The translations under genes and the position numbers were made by a program. 64,000 nt of DNA from Henriciella barbarensis (lineage in GTDB: Bacteria; Pseudomonadota; Alphaproteobacteria; Caulobacterales; Hyphomonadaceae): contig NZ_QWGB01000007.1 in the NCBI RefSeq assembly GCF_003576345.1, positions 232,693 through 296,692 on the forward strand, given 5' to 3'. The notes beneath the pieces were generated by a model. The model saw only the letters and a list, made by a program, of their open reading frames with translations. It did no database searches and had not been told where the DNA came from. Of this stretch, positions 55,518 to 64,000 are shown in pieces. Within the stretch, counting starts at the first letter, position 1. Every line of letters starts with the position of its first letter.

Positions 55518-55849
55518 GAGACGCGGCTGCACGCCTCTAGCGCGCGACTGAGCTGATCCTTCACATCATTCAGAAGAAGCGCCGCACCGGCCGGACTTGG
55601 CGGCGTGCTCCGACCCGCCCGTTCAGCGGCCTCACAGCTGGCAGCGAGGTCTTCAGCACCAATGCTGAGCGCCGCACCTTTAAGCGTGTGTGCGGCATCT
55701 GCCCATTGCGACGGCTCCGCCCGCGGGTCGAGCATACGGGACCAGATCTGCGCCTGCTGCTGGAAGATGCCGATAACCTCATCTGCCAGGTCTGCATCAC
55801 CTCCCGTCATGGACAGTAGATGGTCAATGTTGATCGGCAAGTCGGCCAT
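55466..55849 (-). CDS. Hpt phosphotransfer-domain protein
   Basis: 127 residues, one Hpt four-helix domain with the phospho-accepting His in AHTLKGAALSIGA. The rest is helical (DEVIGIFQQQAQIWSRM, DLAASCEAAERAGR). No kinase neighbours it, so it is an orphan relay protein, possibly for a hybrid kinase such as the one at 12360-14462. Its 3' end overlaps the chorismate mutase gene by 52 nt. Confidence 0.88.
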   Translation of the reverse strand: MADLPINIDHLLSMTGGDADLADEVIGIFQQQAQIWSRMLDPRAEPSQWADAAHTLKGAALSIGAEDLAASCEAAERAGRSTPPSPAGAALLLNDVKDQLSRALEACSRVSHALSRPGLRASKASNS

Positions 55850-56008
55850 TGTGGCAAGTCCAGTTCTGATGGCGTGCTGAAAGAGCAGTCTTGCACTCTA
55901 TCCCTTATCCTGCAGTTAAGCGGGAATCGCTTGCCATCCTCGACAGTTGCGATTGCAAACGGTCGCCAAAATCGCTATTATGAGAATTCAAAGTGGTAGG
56001 GAAAAATC

Positions 56009-56152
56009 ATGATCACGCTTCTTGTCACGCTGCGCGACTTCTTCGTCGCCATCCTGATTAGCTGGCTTGGCCTCACGGCAGAGCCTGCAGACAAGCAGGC
56101 CCAGCAAGAGCCCGCACAGCCGCAAACGGCAACCCTGACGGTATTTCGCTAG
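56009..56152 (+). CDS. 47-residue single-span membrane peptide
   Basis: Open frame of 47 codons plus TAG from ATG 56009, preceded by AGGGA. A hydrophobic segment (residues about 3-25, LLVTLRDFFVAILISWLGL) is followed by a short Gln/Pro/Ala-rich tail (DKQAQQEPAQPQTATL). A terminator follows 57 nt later. Coding is supported by the start site, the clean membrane helix and terminator; no homologue known to me. Confidence 0.5.
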   Translation: MITLLVTLRDFFVAILISWLGLTAEPADKQAQQEPAQPQTATLTVFR

Positions 56153-56209
56153 ACTTATTGCGCTGCCCGGCAGACTCGTCGGCGCATCTGGCAAGGTAAA
56201 ACAAAAGTA

Positions 56210-56233
56210 GGCGCGAGACTTTCGTCCCGCGCC
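56210..56233. terminator. Bidirectional terminator hairpin
   Basis: GGCGCG-A-GAC and GTC-C-CGCGCC (one mismatch) form a stem around TTTC. It is followed by TTTTCTG on the plus strand and by TACTTTTGTTTTACC on the minus strand. It could end both the small plus-strand gene and the acs transcript. Confidence 0.75.
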
Positions 56234-56259
56234 TTTTCTGATTCTACCTGTTCGACTGC

Positions 56260-58209
56260 CTAGCCCTTGTTCTGGCGCCCATCGATCAACTGATCGACCA
56301 CTTCAGGCTCCGCCAGCGTCGAGGTATCACCAAGATTGCCAAAATCGTCCTCTGCAATCTTGCGCAGAATACGGCGCATGATCTTGCCGGAACGGGTCTT
56401 TGGCAGCCCGGATGAAAACTGAATGAGGTCCGGGCTCGCAATCGGACCAATTTCGGAACGGACATGCTTGATCAGTTCCTTCTTTAGAGCCTCATCGCCT
56501 TCAATACCCTGCACGGTCGTGACATAGGCATAGATCCCCTGCCCCTTGATGTCGTGCGGATAGCCAACCACGGCGGCCTCAGCCACCGCATCATGAGCCA
56601 CCAGCGCGCTTTCGACTTCTGCGGTGCCCATCCGGTGCCCAGAAACGTTGATGACGTCGTCCACCCGACCGGTAATCCAGTAGAAGCCGTCCGCATCGCG
56701 CCGACAGCCGTCGCCGGTAAAGTAATTGCCCGGATAGGCTGAGAAGTACGTGTCTACGAAGCGCTGATGGTCTCCATAGACTGTCCGCATCTGGCCCGGC
56801 CAGCTGCCAGTGATGATAAGGTTGCCCTGTGTTGCGCCTTCCAGAACTTCGCCTTCCGCGTCGACCAGCTTTGGCACGACACCAAAGAAGGGGTGCGAGC
56901 CAGCGCCCGGCTTCATCATCGTTGTACCCGGCAGCGGCACGATCATCGTTCCGCCGGTCTCCGTCTGCCACCAGGTGTCGACGATGGGGCAGCGACTGTC
57001 GCCGACAGTCCTGAAATACCATTCCCAGGCTTCCGGATTTATCGGCTCACCCACCGTGCCCAGCAGGCGCAGTGATGACCGGTCCGTTGATTTTACCGGG
57101 CCATCGCCTTCGCGCATGAGGGCGCGAATCGCTGTCGGCGCCGTGTAGAAGATCGTCACCCCGTGCTTGTCGCAGGCTTCCCAGAAGCGCGACGGCGACG
57201 GATAGGTCGGCACGCCTTCAAACATCACCGACGTCGCCCCGTTCGCGAGCGGTCCGTAGACGATATAGGTGTGGCCCGTGACCCAGCCGACATCTGCCGA
57301 GCACCAGAAAACGTCGTCTTCCTTGAGGTCGAAGACGTATTCATGGGTCATCGACGCCCAGACCAGATATCCACCGCAAGTGTGCAGGACGCCCTTCGGC
57401 TTGCCGGTGGAGCCTGACGTATAGAGAATGAAAAGCGGGTCCTCGGCATTCATTGGCTCTGCCGCGCAGGTATCGGCCACATCCGCGCCAATCTCATGCA
57501 ACCAGACGTCCCGGCCTTCAGTCATTTCGATATCGTCGCCCGTGCGCTCGACCACGAGAACTTTCTCTACCATACCCTTGGCAAGGTCGCAGGCCTTGTC
57601 GGTGTTGGCCTTCAAGGGGATCGTCCGTCCACCGCGCACACCTTCGTCGGCCGTGATCACGAACTTCGATTCGCAGTCCATGATCCGGCCAGCAAGCGCC
57701 TCTGGCGAGAAGCCGCCAAAGACCACCGAATGGACCGCGCCGATCCGCGCGCAGGCGAGCATCGCCATGGCAGCCTCGGGGATCATCGGCATGTAAAGCG
57801 TGACGCGGTCGCCCTTTTTGACGCCCATTTCCTTGAGCACATTCGAGAAGCGGCAGACCGCATGGTAGAGCTGACGATAGGTCAGCGTATGGCTGTCGTC
57901 AGGCTCATCGCCTTCCCAGATGATTGCTGGTTTGTCGCCGCGCGTTTCCAGCTGACGGTCAAGGCAGCTTTCGGTGACGTTCAGTGTGCCGTCGGCGAAC
58001 CACCGCACGTGCAGGTCGCCCTGATCCCAGGATACGTCTTTCACTTGCGTGAACGGCTCCATCCACTCGATTCGTTTGCCATGTTCAGCCCAGAAGGACT
58101 CGGAATCCTCTACGGAAGCCTTGTACATTTCGGCGTACTTTTCGGGCGTGAGATTGGCCTGTCTGGCAAAGGCCTCTGGCACGGGATGATTGGACACGTC
58201 CTGGCTCAT
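56260..58209 (-). CDS. acs: Acetyl-CoA synthetase
   Basis: 649 residues, the usual size. AMP-forming: acetate + ATP + CoA to acetyl-CoA. Motifs: [12 protein letters not shown] (P-loop), [10 protein letters not shown] (adenylation), [10 protein letters not shown] and the C-terminal lysine K609 in KTRSGK, the acetylation-regulated residue in Salmonella Acs. Codon-level signals are normal. Terminated by the hairpin at 56210-56233. Confidence 0.98.
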   Translation of the reverse strand: MSQDVSNHPVPEAFARQANLTPEKYAEMYKASVEDSESFWAEHGKRIEWMEPFTQVKDVSWDQGDLHVRWFADGTLNVTESCLDRQLETRGDKPAIIWEGDEPDDSHTLTYRQLYHAVCRFSNVLKEMGVKKGDRVTLYMPMIPEAAMAMLACARIGAVHSVVFGGFSPEALAGRIMDCESKFVITADEGVRGGRTIPLKANTDKACDLAKGMVEKVLVVERTGDDIEMTEGRDVWLHEIGADVADTCAAEPMNAEDPLFILYTSGSTGKPKGVLHTCGGYLVWASMTHEYVFDLKEDDVFWCSADVGWVTGHTYIVYGPLANGATSVMFEGVPTYPSPSRFWEACDKHGVTIFYTAPTAIRALMREGDGPVKSTDRSSLRLLGTVGEPINPEAWEWYFRTVGDSRCPIVDTWWQTETGGTMIVPLPGTTMMKPGAGSHPFFGVVPKLVDAEGEVLEGATQGNLIITGSWPGQMRTVYGDHQRFVDTYFSAYPGNYFTGDGCRRDADGFYWITGRVDDVINVSGHRMGTAEVESALVAHDAVAEAAVVGYPHDIKGQGIYAYVTTVQGIEGDEALKKELIKHVRSEIGPIASPDLIQFSSGLPKTRSGKIMRRILRKIAEDDFGNLGDTSTLAEPEVVDQLIDGRQNKG

Positions 58210-58338
58210 GATCGATGCGGCTCCCTTTAGACTTTTTTAGAGGCCACCCGAAGACGAGCGGCCTCTTTTTCTGGCATCAACATGCGCTCTGAGACATCCA
58301 ATGTGAACCCCGGCCGCATGGTCAATCTGCGCCCCGCC

Positions 58339-59139
58339 CTAATACCAGGCGCGAATACCGACCAGCAGAGCGGTCGCATCCGTTTTGCCACCAGCCGCTT
58401 CGATAAAATCCGCCGTCCGGCCAAAACTGCGCTGGTATTCAACACCGATATAGGGCGCGAACTCCCGCTCGATCTCATAGCGAAGGCGAAGCCCCGCGCT
58501 CAGCGACACCAGGCCAGAGCCGGTTTCGAGCTCAGGAATGTCCTGCGCGGAAAACTCCATCTCGGCGCGCGGTTGCAGGATGAGCCGCTGGGTCAGCAAC
58601 AACTCATACTCTGTCTCAACACGCGAGATGAGGTCGCCGTCCGCAGAGAGGAAGGCAGCCGCATCGACTTCGAACAGATAGGGCGCAAGACCCTGGACGC
58701 CTGCAACGGCGTGCGTTCGCCCCCCTGGCTCAAAGTCTTGCCTGACACCGAGCTGGAGATCGAAGTAAGGTGAGATGGCACGGGACCATAGCGCCTGTAC
58801 CTCTGCCTCTTCAAGCTCGCCTTCATCTGGCAGGTATTCGAGCTCTGTCTTGAACCAGAGCTTGTTTATATCGCCGCCAATCCAGGCATTACCATCAAGC
58901 AGCAGGACATCCTCATCATCGAAGGCTTGCAGCTCGAACCGTTCGGCCAGGAGATAGGTGGTGCGAAGGTCGCCATGGCTCGCCAGCACCTGATCGCGGG
59001 CCTCAGTCATTTCAGCCTCGCCCCAAATCTCGTCGGCCTGCCCCCATGGCTTCTGAGCATCCTGCGATACTGCCGCAGGCATCGCACAAAGCGCTACAAT
59101 TGCTGCGAGCGCTAAATGCCTGATCATCGACCGTCTCAT
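58339..59139 (-). CDS. copB: Copper resistance protein B, outer-membrane type
   Basis: 266 residues (or 262 from a second ATG). A signal peptide precedes a beta-barrel-like domain (RTTYLLAERFELQAF, YFDLQLGVRQDFEP, FAPYIGVEYQRSFG, ending in aromatic Y). PcoB/CopB proteins usually carry a Met/His-rich N-terminal segment; it is absent here, which makes this a short form. The start overlaps copA's stop by 4 nt (ATGA). Thought to act with CopA in outer-membrane copper tolerance. Confidence 0.9.
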   Translation of the reverse strand: MRRSMIRHLALAAIVALCAMPAAVSQDAQKPWGQADEIWGEAEMTEARDQVLASHGDLRTTYLLAERFELQAFDDEDVLLLDGNAWIGGDINKLWFKTELEYLPDEGELEEAEVQALWSRAISPYFDLQLGVRQDFEPGGRTHAVAGVQGLAPYLFEVDAAAFLSADGDLISRVETEYELLLTQRLILQPRAEMEFSAQDIPELETGSGLVSLSAGLRLRYEIEREFAPYIGVEYQRSFGRTADFIEAAGGKTDATALLVGIRAWY

Positions 59140-61211
59140 TGGTGACCTCCATGATCCTTGTGCTGGCCCCTATCATGGCCCTCATGCTGCATGCCTGAGT
59201 GCTCATCACGGCTCATGGCCCGGTGATCCATATTACCTTGGTTCATCTCCCCATGGTTCATGTCGCCCTGCTGGCTGTGGTCCATACCTTCATGGCCCTT
59301 ATGACCCTGATGGCTTTCCGCGGGAGCGGCGGCCGCGCCGCCAGCCTTTGGAATGACAGATACGACATTCATCATGCCGGCATGCATGTGGAACAGGAGA
59401 TGGCAGTGAAAGGCCCAGTCGCCCACATGCTCTGACGAGACGTCAAAACCGACCTTTTCTCCGGGCTTCACGATAACGGTATGCTTGCGCGGGCGATGAT
59501 TGCCGGCATCGTTCTCCAGCTCGAAAAACATGCCGTGCAGGTGGATCGGGTGCGGCATCATCGTGTCATTGACGAGCATGAAGCGAACCCGCTCACCCTC
59601 ATTCAGGCGAATGGCCTCGGTTACCTCGGAGAACTTCACACCGTTGAACGACCACATATAGCGGTGCATGTTCGAGGTGAGATGGATCTGGAGTTCGCGC
59701 TCCGGCGGCCGGGTATCATAATTTGGCTCCAGCGAGCGCAGGTCCGCATAGGTCAGGACGCGATGGTCAACGTCCTCAAGGCCGATTCCGGGCTCGTCTA
59801 GACGGCTGACGGGCATCATGGCCAAGCCGGCGACACCCGGCCCGTCAGGGTGGTTATGGGCCTGCACATCGCCATTCGTGGCCGACATATCGTGTCTCGA
59901 ATGCTCCACCTCCGGCATGTCATGACCAGAATGATCCACATCTGACATACCGTCATGGTTTGAATGATCCATTTCGGGCGTCTCGTGCCCCTCGTGGCTC
60001 ATACCGCCCATATCGTGTCCGTCATGCGGCATGGCAGCTGCCTCATTCTGCCCGGACGTCTTGTCCGACATGGAATGGGCACCATGGCTGCCATGGTCCA
60101 TCGCCATATCTTTCATGGTGAGTGTCGGCACGGCGCGCAGCGCTGGCGCTTCTGCTCGCATGCCAGCACACGGCCCAAGGGTCGCGACAGCCTGCCCCGA
60201 GCGATCAATCGATTCGGCTACGAAGGCGTAGGCCTTGGCGTCCTGTGGCTCGATGATGACGTCATAGGTTTCAGCGACGCCAATCTGGAACTCGTCCGTT
60301 TCGACAGGCCTGACGTTCAGGCCATCTGCCGCGACCACCGTCATCGGCAGACCGGATAGACGGACATTGAAGATCGACATGGCCGATGCATTGATAATGC
60401 GCAGGCGCACGCGCTCGCCCGGCTCAAAGACTCCGTTCCAGTTGTCGTAGGTTGAGTGGCCATTGATGAGGTAGGTATAGGTCGCACCGGTGACGTCAGC
60501 GATGTCGCGCGGGCTCATCCGCATGCTGCCCCACATGGCGCGGTCCGCCAGCGCGTCGCCAAAACCCTCTTTAGCAGCATCGTCAGCAAAGTCGCCGAGT
60601 GTGCGCTGGTTGAAGTTATAGGTCTCAGCTGATGCTTTCAGCTTTTCAAAGATCCGGTGCGGATGCTCGAAACTCCAGTCCGAAAGAACCATGACATATT
60701 CGCGGTCCGCGGTGACGGGGTCGGCGCCAGCCGGGTCGATAACCAGTGGGCCGTAGTGGCCCTGCTGCTCCTGTAGACCGGAATGCGAGTGGTACCAGTA
60801 GGTCCCCGACTGCGGCACGGCGAACTTGTACTGGAAGGTCTCTCCCGGCTTGATGCCTGGGAAGGAAACGCCGGGCACGCCGTCCATATGAAAAGGCACG
60901 AGAAGACCATGCCAGTGGATGCTGGTATCGGCCCTCAGGCGATTGGTGACGTTCAGGGTCACTTCTTCACCTTCGCGAAAACGGATAAGCGGCGCCGGCA
61001 GCGTTCCATTTACACCGACGGCGTGTCCCATCTTACCGCCGATGTTTACGGCGAATTCGCCGATATCGAGGTCAAACTTGTTGCCCGTCAGCGTGGTGAT
61101 GCCGGTATTGCCGTCTGCCGCGCTGCGGGCCCATGCCGGCAGCAGTCTGGCACTGCCAATCGCAGCGCCGGAGCCAAGTGCGGCGCTCAGGAATGATCTT
61201 CTATTGAACAT
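59136..61211 (-). CDS. copA: Copper resistance multicopper oxidase CopA
   Basis: 691 residues. An N-terminal twin-Arg-like signal (NRRSFL) suits export of a folded copper enzyme. Three cupredoxin domains carry the copper sites: H99/H101 (HWH), H141/H143 (HSH), H554/H557/H559 (HPIHLHGM) and H602/C603/H604 (HCHLLFHMHAGM, type 1 copper Cys at 603). A Met/His-rich insert at about 375-460 has repeats such as DHSGHDMPEV and EHSRHDMSAT, and the last 60 residues are His/Met-rich. It oxidises Cu(I) and binds excess copper in the periplasm. Confidence 0.96.
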   Translation of the reverse strand: MFNRRSFLSAALGSGAAIGSARLLPAWARSAADGNTGITTLTGNKFDLDIGEFAVNIGGKMGHAVGVNGTLPAPLIRFREGEEVTLNVTNRLRADTSIHWHGLLVPFHMDGVPGVSFPGIKPGETFQYKFAVPQSGTYWYHSHSGLQEQQGHYGPLVIDPAGADPVTADREYVMVLSDWSFEHPHRIFEKLKASAETYNFNQRTLGDFADDAAKEGFGDALADRAMWGSMRMSPRDIADVTGATYTYLINGHSTYDNWNGVFEPGERVRLRIINASAMSIFNVRLSGLPMTVVAADGLNVRPVETDEFQIGVAETYDVIIEPQDAKAYAFVAESIDRSGQAVATLGPCAGMRAEAPALRAVPTLTMKDMAMDHGSHGAHSMSDKTSGQNEAAAMPHDGHDMGGMSHEGHETPEMDHSNHDGMSDVDHSGHDMPEVEHSRHDMSATNGDVQAHNHPDGPGVAGLAMMPVSRLDEPGIGLEDVDHRVLTYADLRSLEPNYDTRPPERELQIHLTSNMHRYMWSFNGVKFSEVTEAIRLNEGERVRFMLVNDTMMPHPIHLHGMFFELENDAGNHRPRKHTVIVKPGEKVGFDVSSEHVGDWAFHCHLLFHMHAGMMNVVSVIPKAGGAAAAPAESHQGHKGHEGMDHSQQGDMNHGEMNQGNMDHRAMSRDEHSGMQHEGHDRGQHKDHGGHQ

Positions 61212-61291
61212 TGTGAAATTAGTCTTTCATCTTGATCTTGAACGGAAAAATTGCGGCACCACGAATAAGGGCTGCATCTGCCGTGCAAGGA

Positions 61292-61720
61292 TCAGATGAG
61301 AAGGCTGATTTTCTGATGAGTGAGCGTGTCTCGACGAATAGGCGGTTCGTCCCCGGGCGGCCACTCAGCGCGTTCGGGGATGTCCTTCTCCGCATCGAAC
61401 TGCAAGGCCGCGGGAATGACGAAGACTTGCGCCGGAAGCTTTTCGACTACCGGCGTCAGGTCGGGCGCGATCGAGATGCGGTTCAGCAGCGAGCGGGCAC
61501 AGCCCTCGCAATCCTCGCTCCCATGATCATGTGCCGGGGCCGGTTCCTCGGACGCCATATGATGCGCATGGTCGTGCTGGTGATGCTCCATGGCCGGCAT
61601 GGCGGGCGCCGGCTCAGCAGGCGTGGACGCACCAGCCGAGAACACCGCGCAGCCAATCAGGCCCGCGCTCACGAAGAGAGCAAGCAGACACAGGCCAAGG
61701 AGTCGAAGCAACGTGGTCAT
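61292..61720 (-). CDS. His-rich copper-block lipoprotein with CxxC
   Basis: 142 residues from ATG 61720 (the frame is open to 61813 but that part overlaps tRNA-Trp). A hydrophobic signal with a lipobox (LIGC, C24), then a His-rich metal-binding segment (EHHQHDHAHHM, about 45-55), another (HDHGSED) and a C71-x-x-C74 pair. It sits 80 nt upstream of copA on the same strand. Likely a periplasmic metal binder or delivery factor; unnamed. Confidence 0.75.
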   Translation of the reverse strand: MTTLLRLLGLCLLALFVSAGLIGCAVFSAGASTPAEPAPAMPAMEHHQHDHAHHMASEEPAPAHDHGSEDCEGCARSLLNRISIAPDLTPVVEKLPAQVFVIPAALQFDAEKDIPERAEWPPGDEPPIRRDTLTHQKISLLI

Positions 61721-61801
61721 CGAACTGAGAATAAGGGGCGTGGGGCCATTGGCAACGTGGCAAACCATCAAAGGGCCACCAAAGCATGCTGGAAATCCGC
61801 C

Positions 61802-61877
61802 TGGCACGGGCACTAGGACTTGAACCCAGGACCTGCGGTTTTGGAGACCGCCGCTCTACCAGCTGAGCTATACCCGC
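61802..61877 (-). tRNA. tRNA-Trp (anticodon CCA)
   Basis: Reverse strand: acceptor GCGGGTA/TGCCCGT, D-arm AGCTCAGCTGGTAGAGC, anticodon stem GCGGT/ACCGC with loop CTCCAAA (anticodon CCA), T-loop GGTTCAAGTCC, encoded CCA at 61802-61804. 76 nt. Confidence 0.97.
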
Positions 61878-61950
61878 TCAGGCGAAGCGGTGTAATGCCT
61901 GATCAGGCGATCAGTTGCAACAGCCCAGATGGGCTGTCCTGCAAATCGCC

Positions 61951-62700
61951 TCAGACACTCCACGGCCACTTGTCCCAGCCAAGCAACCTGCGCGTCTCCT
62001 GCGCATCAAACTTATAGGCATCCTCGAGAAATGTTCTGTCTGCTGGTGAGAGACTATCGCTGTCACTGGCGCTATTGTGACGCGGTTCCGGCTCGAAGGC
62101 GAAGCGGTCAACACCGAGGAAGTCCGTTACCTTGTCGAGAGTCTCCTGAGGGGATTTGGAAAGGTATTCGCTGCGCAGAAAGAGAAGCTGCTCATCGCGG
62201 AAGAGGCGCTGAAGGTTGCGGACCTGATGGGCGTAGTAACCACGGGCAACCTGACTGCGCTCACGGTCCTGTTTGGGCAGGCTGCGGCGTGCCCGCCCGC
62301 GCTCTGTGCGGATGGCGTCGGAGAAGCTAGCGCCTTCACGCTGCAGCCGCTTGTCCATGCGAAAGTGTGACCAGGCGCGCTCGACCGGGTCACGCAGCAG
62401 GGTGATCACCTTGATCTCTGGATTATAGCGCCAGAGCCGCTCCAGTGAGCCGGTCCACCAGGTGAGGATAGGTGTAGCTTCCCCGAGGATCGCGCCTTCT
62501 GTCCGGCGCGCCCAGTCGAACTGGCGGTGATAGATCGCGTAGTCGATTGGCGGGATATTCGTTGGCGGACGCTTGTCGAAGAAGTGAACCTCCTTCTTCT
62601 TTGCCATCGAAATACCGGGGTGTTGGCGCAGATAGGCGTCAAGCGAGGTGGTCCCGCCCTTCTGGACGCCGGCAATCATGAAATCGATACGCTTTGACAT
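61951..62700 (-). CDS. Sulfotransferase-family protein
   Basis: 249 residues from ATG 62700; an upstream in-frame start at 62841 would overlap the tuf stop and terminator. PAPS-binding loop QKGGTTSLDAYL near the N-terminus, 3'-phosphate-binding RDPVERAWSHFR in the middle, and a C-terminal GWDKWPWSV. It transfers sulfate from PAPS to a sugar, lipid or protein hydroxyl; the acceptor is unknown. It lies between tuf and tRNA-Trp, where secE/nusG-type genes often follow the tRNA in related genomes, so it looks like an insertion. Confidence 0.88.
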   Translation of the reverse strand: MSKRIDFMIAGVQKGGTTSLDAYLRQHPGISMAKKKEVHFFDKRPPTNIPPIDYAIYHRQFDWARRTEGAILGEATPILTWWTGSLERLWRYNPEIKVITLLRDPVERAWSHFRMDKRLQREGASFSDAIRTERGRARRSLPKQDRERSQVARGYYAHQVRNLQRLFRDEQLLFLRSEYLSKSPQETLDKVTDFLGVDRFAFEPEPRHNSASDSDSLSPADRTFLEDAYKFDAQETRRLLGWDKWPWSV

Positions 62701-62740
62701 GCGCCTCTGTTGGCAAAAGCTGCCCTGATCAGCAATGGAA

Positions 62741-62770
62741 AAAAGGGCCGCCTCTTCCGAGACGGCCCTT
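62741..62770 (-). terminator. Terminator after tuf
   Basis: AAGGGCCG and CGGCCCTT arms (about 62743-62750 and 62763-62770) enclose a 12-nt loop. On the minus strand the stem is followed by TTTTTTCC. It is 40 nt after the tuf stop. Confidence 0.88.
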
Positions 62771-62809
62771 CTTGTCTGTTTTCCAGCCTCTTCTGAGAGG
62801 CTAGAGGTC

Positions 62810-64000
<1,191 letters not shown>

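Noticed and set aside
58165..61810. CTGGCACGGG near the acs start and again at the 3' end of tRNA-Trp, as attachment-site repeats
   Set aside because: Ten shared bases in GC-rich DNA are expected by chance, one copy lies inside acs codons, and no integrase is present.

Overview
The window is a gene-dense, GC-rich bacterial chromosome segment. It looks alphaproteobacterial, most likely Caulobacterales/Hyphomonadaceae-like (an inference from gene content, not from a search). Pointers are the arginine succinyltransferase genes next to an M20 hydrolase, a TtpC-type TonB system with two ExbD proteins, a ppx-rlmE-RNase E/G-yacG operon, an ABA4-like protein, abundant c-di-GMP and PAS-kinase signalling, and tRNA-Trp close to tuf. 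No phage, insertion sequence or CRISPR array was seen. The only clearly accessory stretch is about 23.1-27.5 kb, with a smaller copper block at 58.3-61.7 kb.

Layout. 1-9.1 kb: purine genes guaA (partial, at the left edge) and guaB flank a TPR/Asp-hydroxylase protein, a membrane PilZ protein, an rRNA m5C methyltransferase, a DUF1330 gene broken by an amber codon, a GNAT enzyme and a MarR regulator divergent from an ABA4-like membrane protein. 9.3-17.5 kb: an M28 lipoprotein peptidase, an indoleamine-dioxygenase-family enzyme with a perfect inverted repeat at its ribosome site, and a signalling block (hybrid kinase, PAS kinase plus coupled receiver, lone receiver). 17.6-23.0 kb: an amidase, then a five-gene operon (DUF892, GT2 glycosyltransferase, acyl-CoA-dehydrogenase-like, PIG-L deacetylase, NodS-like methyltransferase) in which every junction is a 4-nt start/stop overlap. 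This is the best candidate for an undescribed pathway. 23.1-27.5 kb: an array of palindromes, a MmeI-like type IIL restriction-modification enzyme with an AT-rich specificity region, and two orphan proteins.

27.6-35.4 kb: two diguanylate-cyclase-domain membrane proteins, a small lipoprotein, the yacG/RNase/rlmE/ppx operon and hspQ. 35.4-38.4 kb: phenylalanine/tyrosine catabolism (maiA-fahA divergent from phhA), with an exported 11-residue-repeat protein coupled to phhA. 38.4-44.1 kb: arginine catabolism by succinylation (astB, astD, astA) with an M20 hydrolase in the place where a desuccinylase would be expected. 44.2-52.4 kb: a DUF481 barrel protein, a Cys/Met-metabolism PLP enzyme and the seven-gene TonB2/TtpC energy-transduction cluster. 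52.8-58.2 kb: tRNA-Gln, tRNA-Pro, sppA, a chorismate mutase, an Hpt protein, a 47-residue membrane peptide and acs. 58.3-64 kb: copper resistance (copB, copA and a His-rich lipoprotein), tRNA-Trp, a sulfotransferase and complete tuf.

Tight translational coupling (ATGA, GTGA or TAATG junctions) recurs and was used to fix starts. Strand-opposite long reading frames over real genes are compositional shadows and are not listed.
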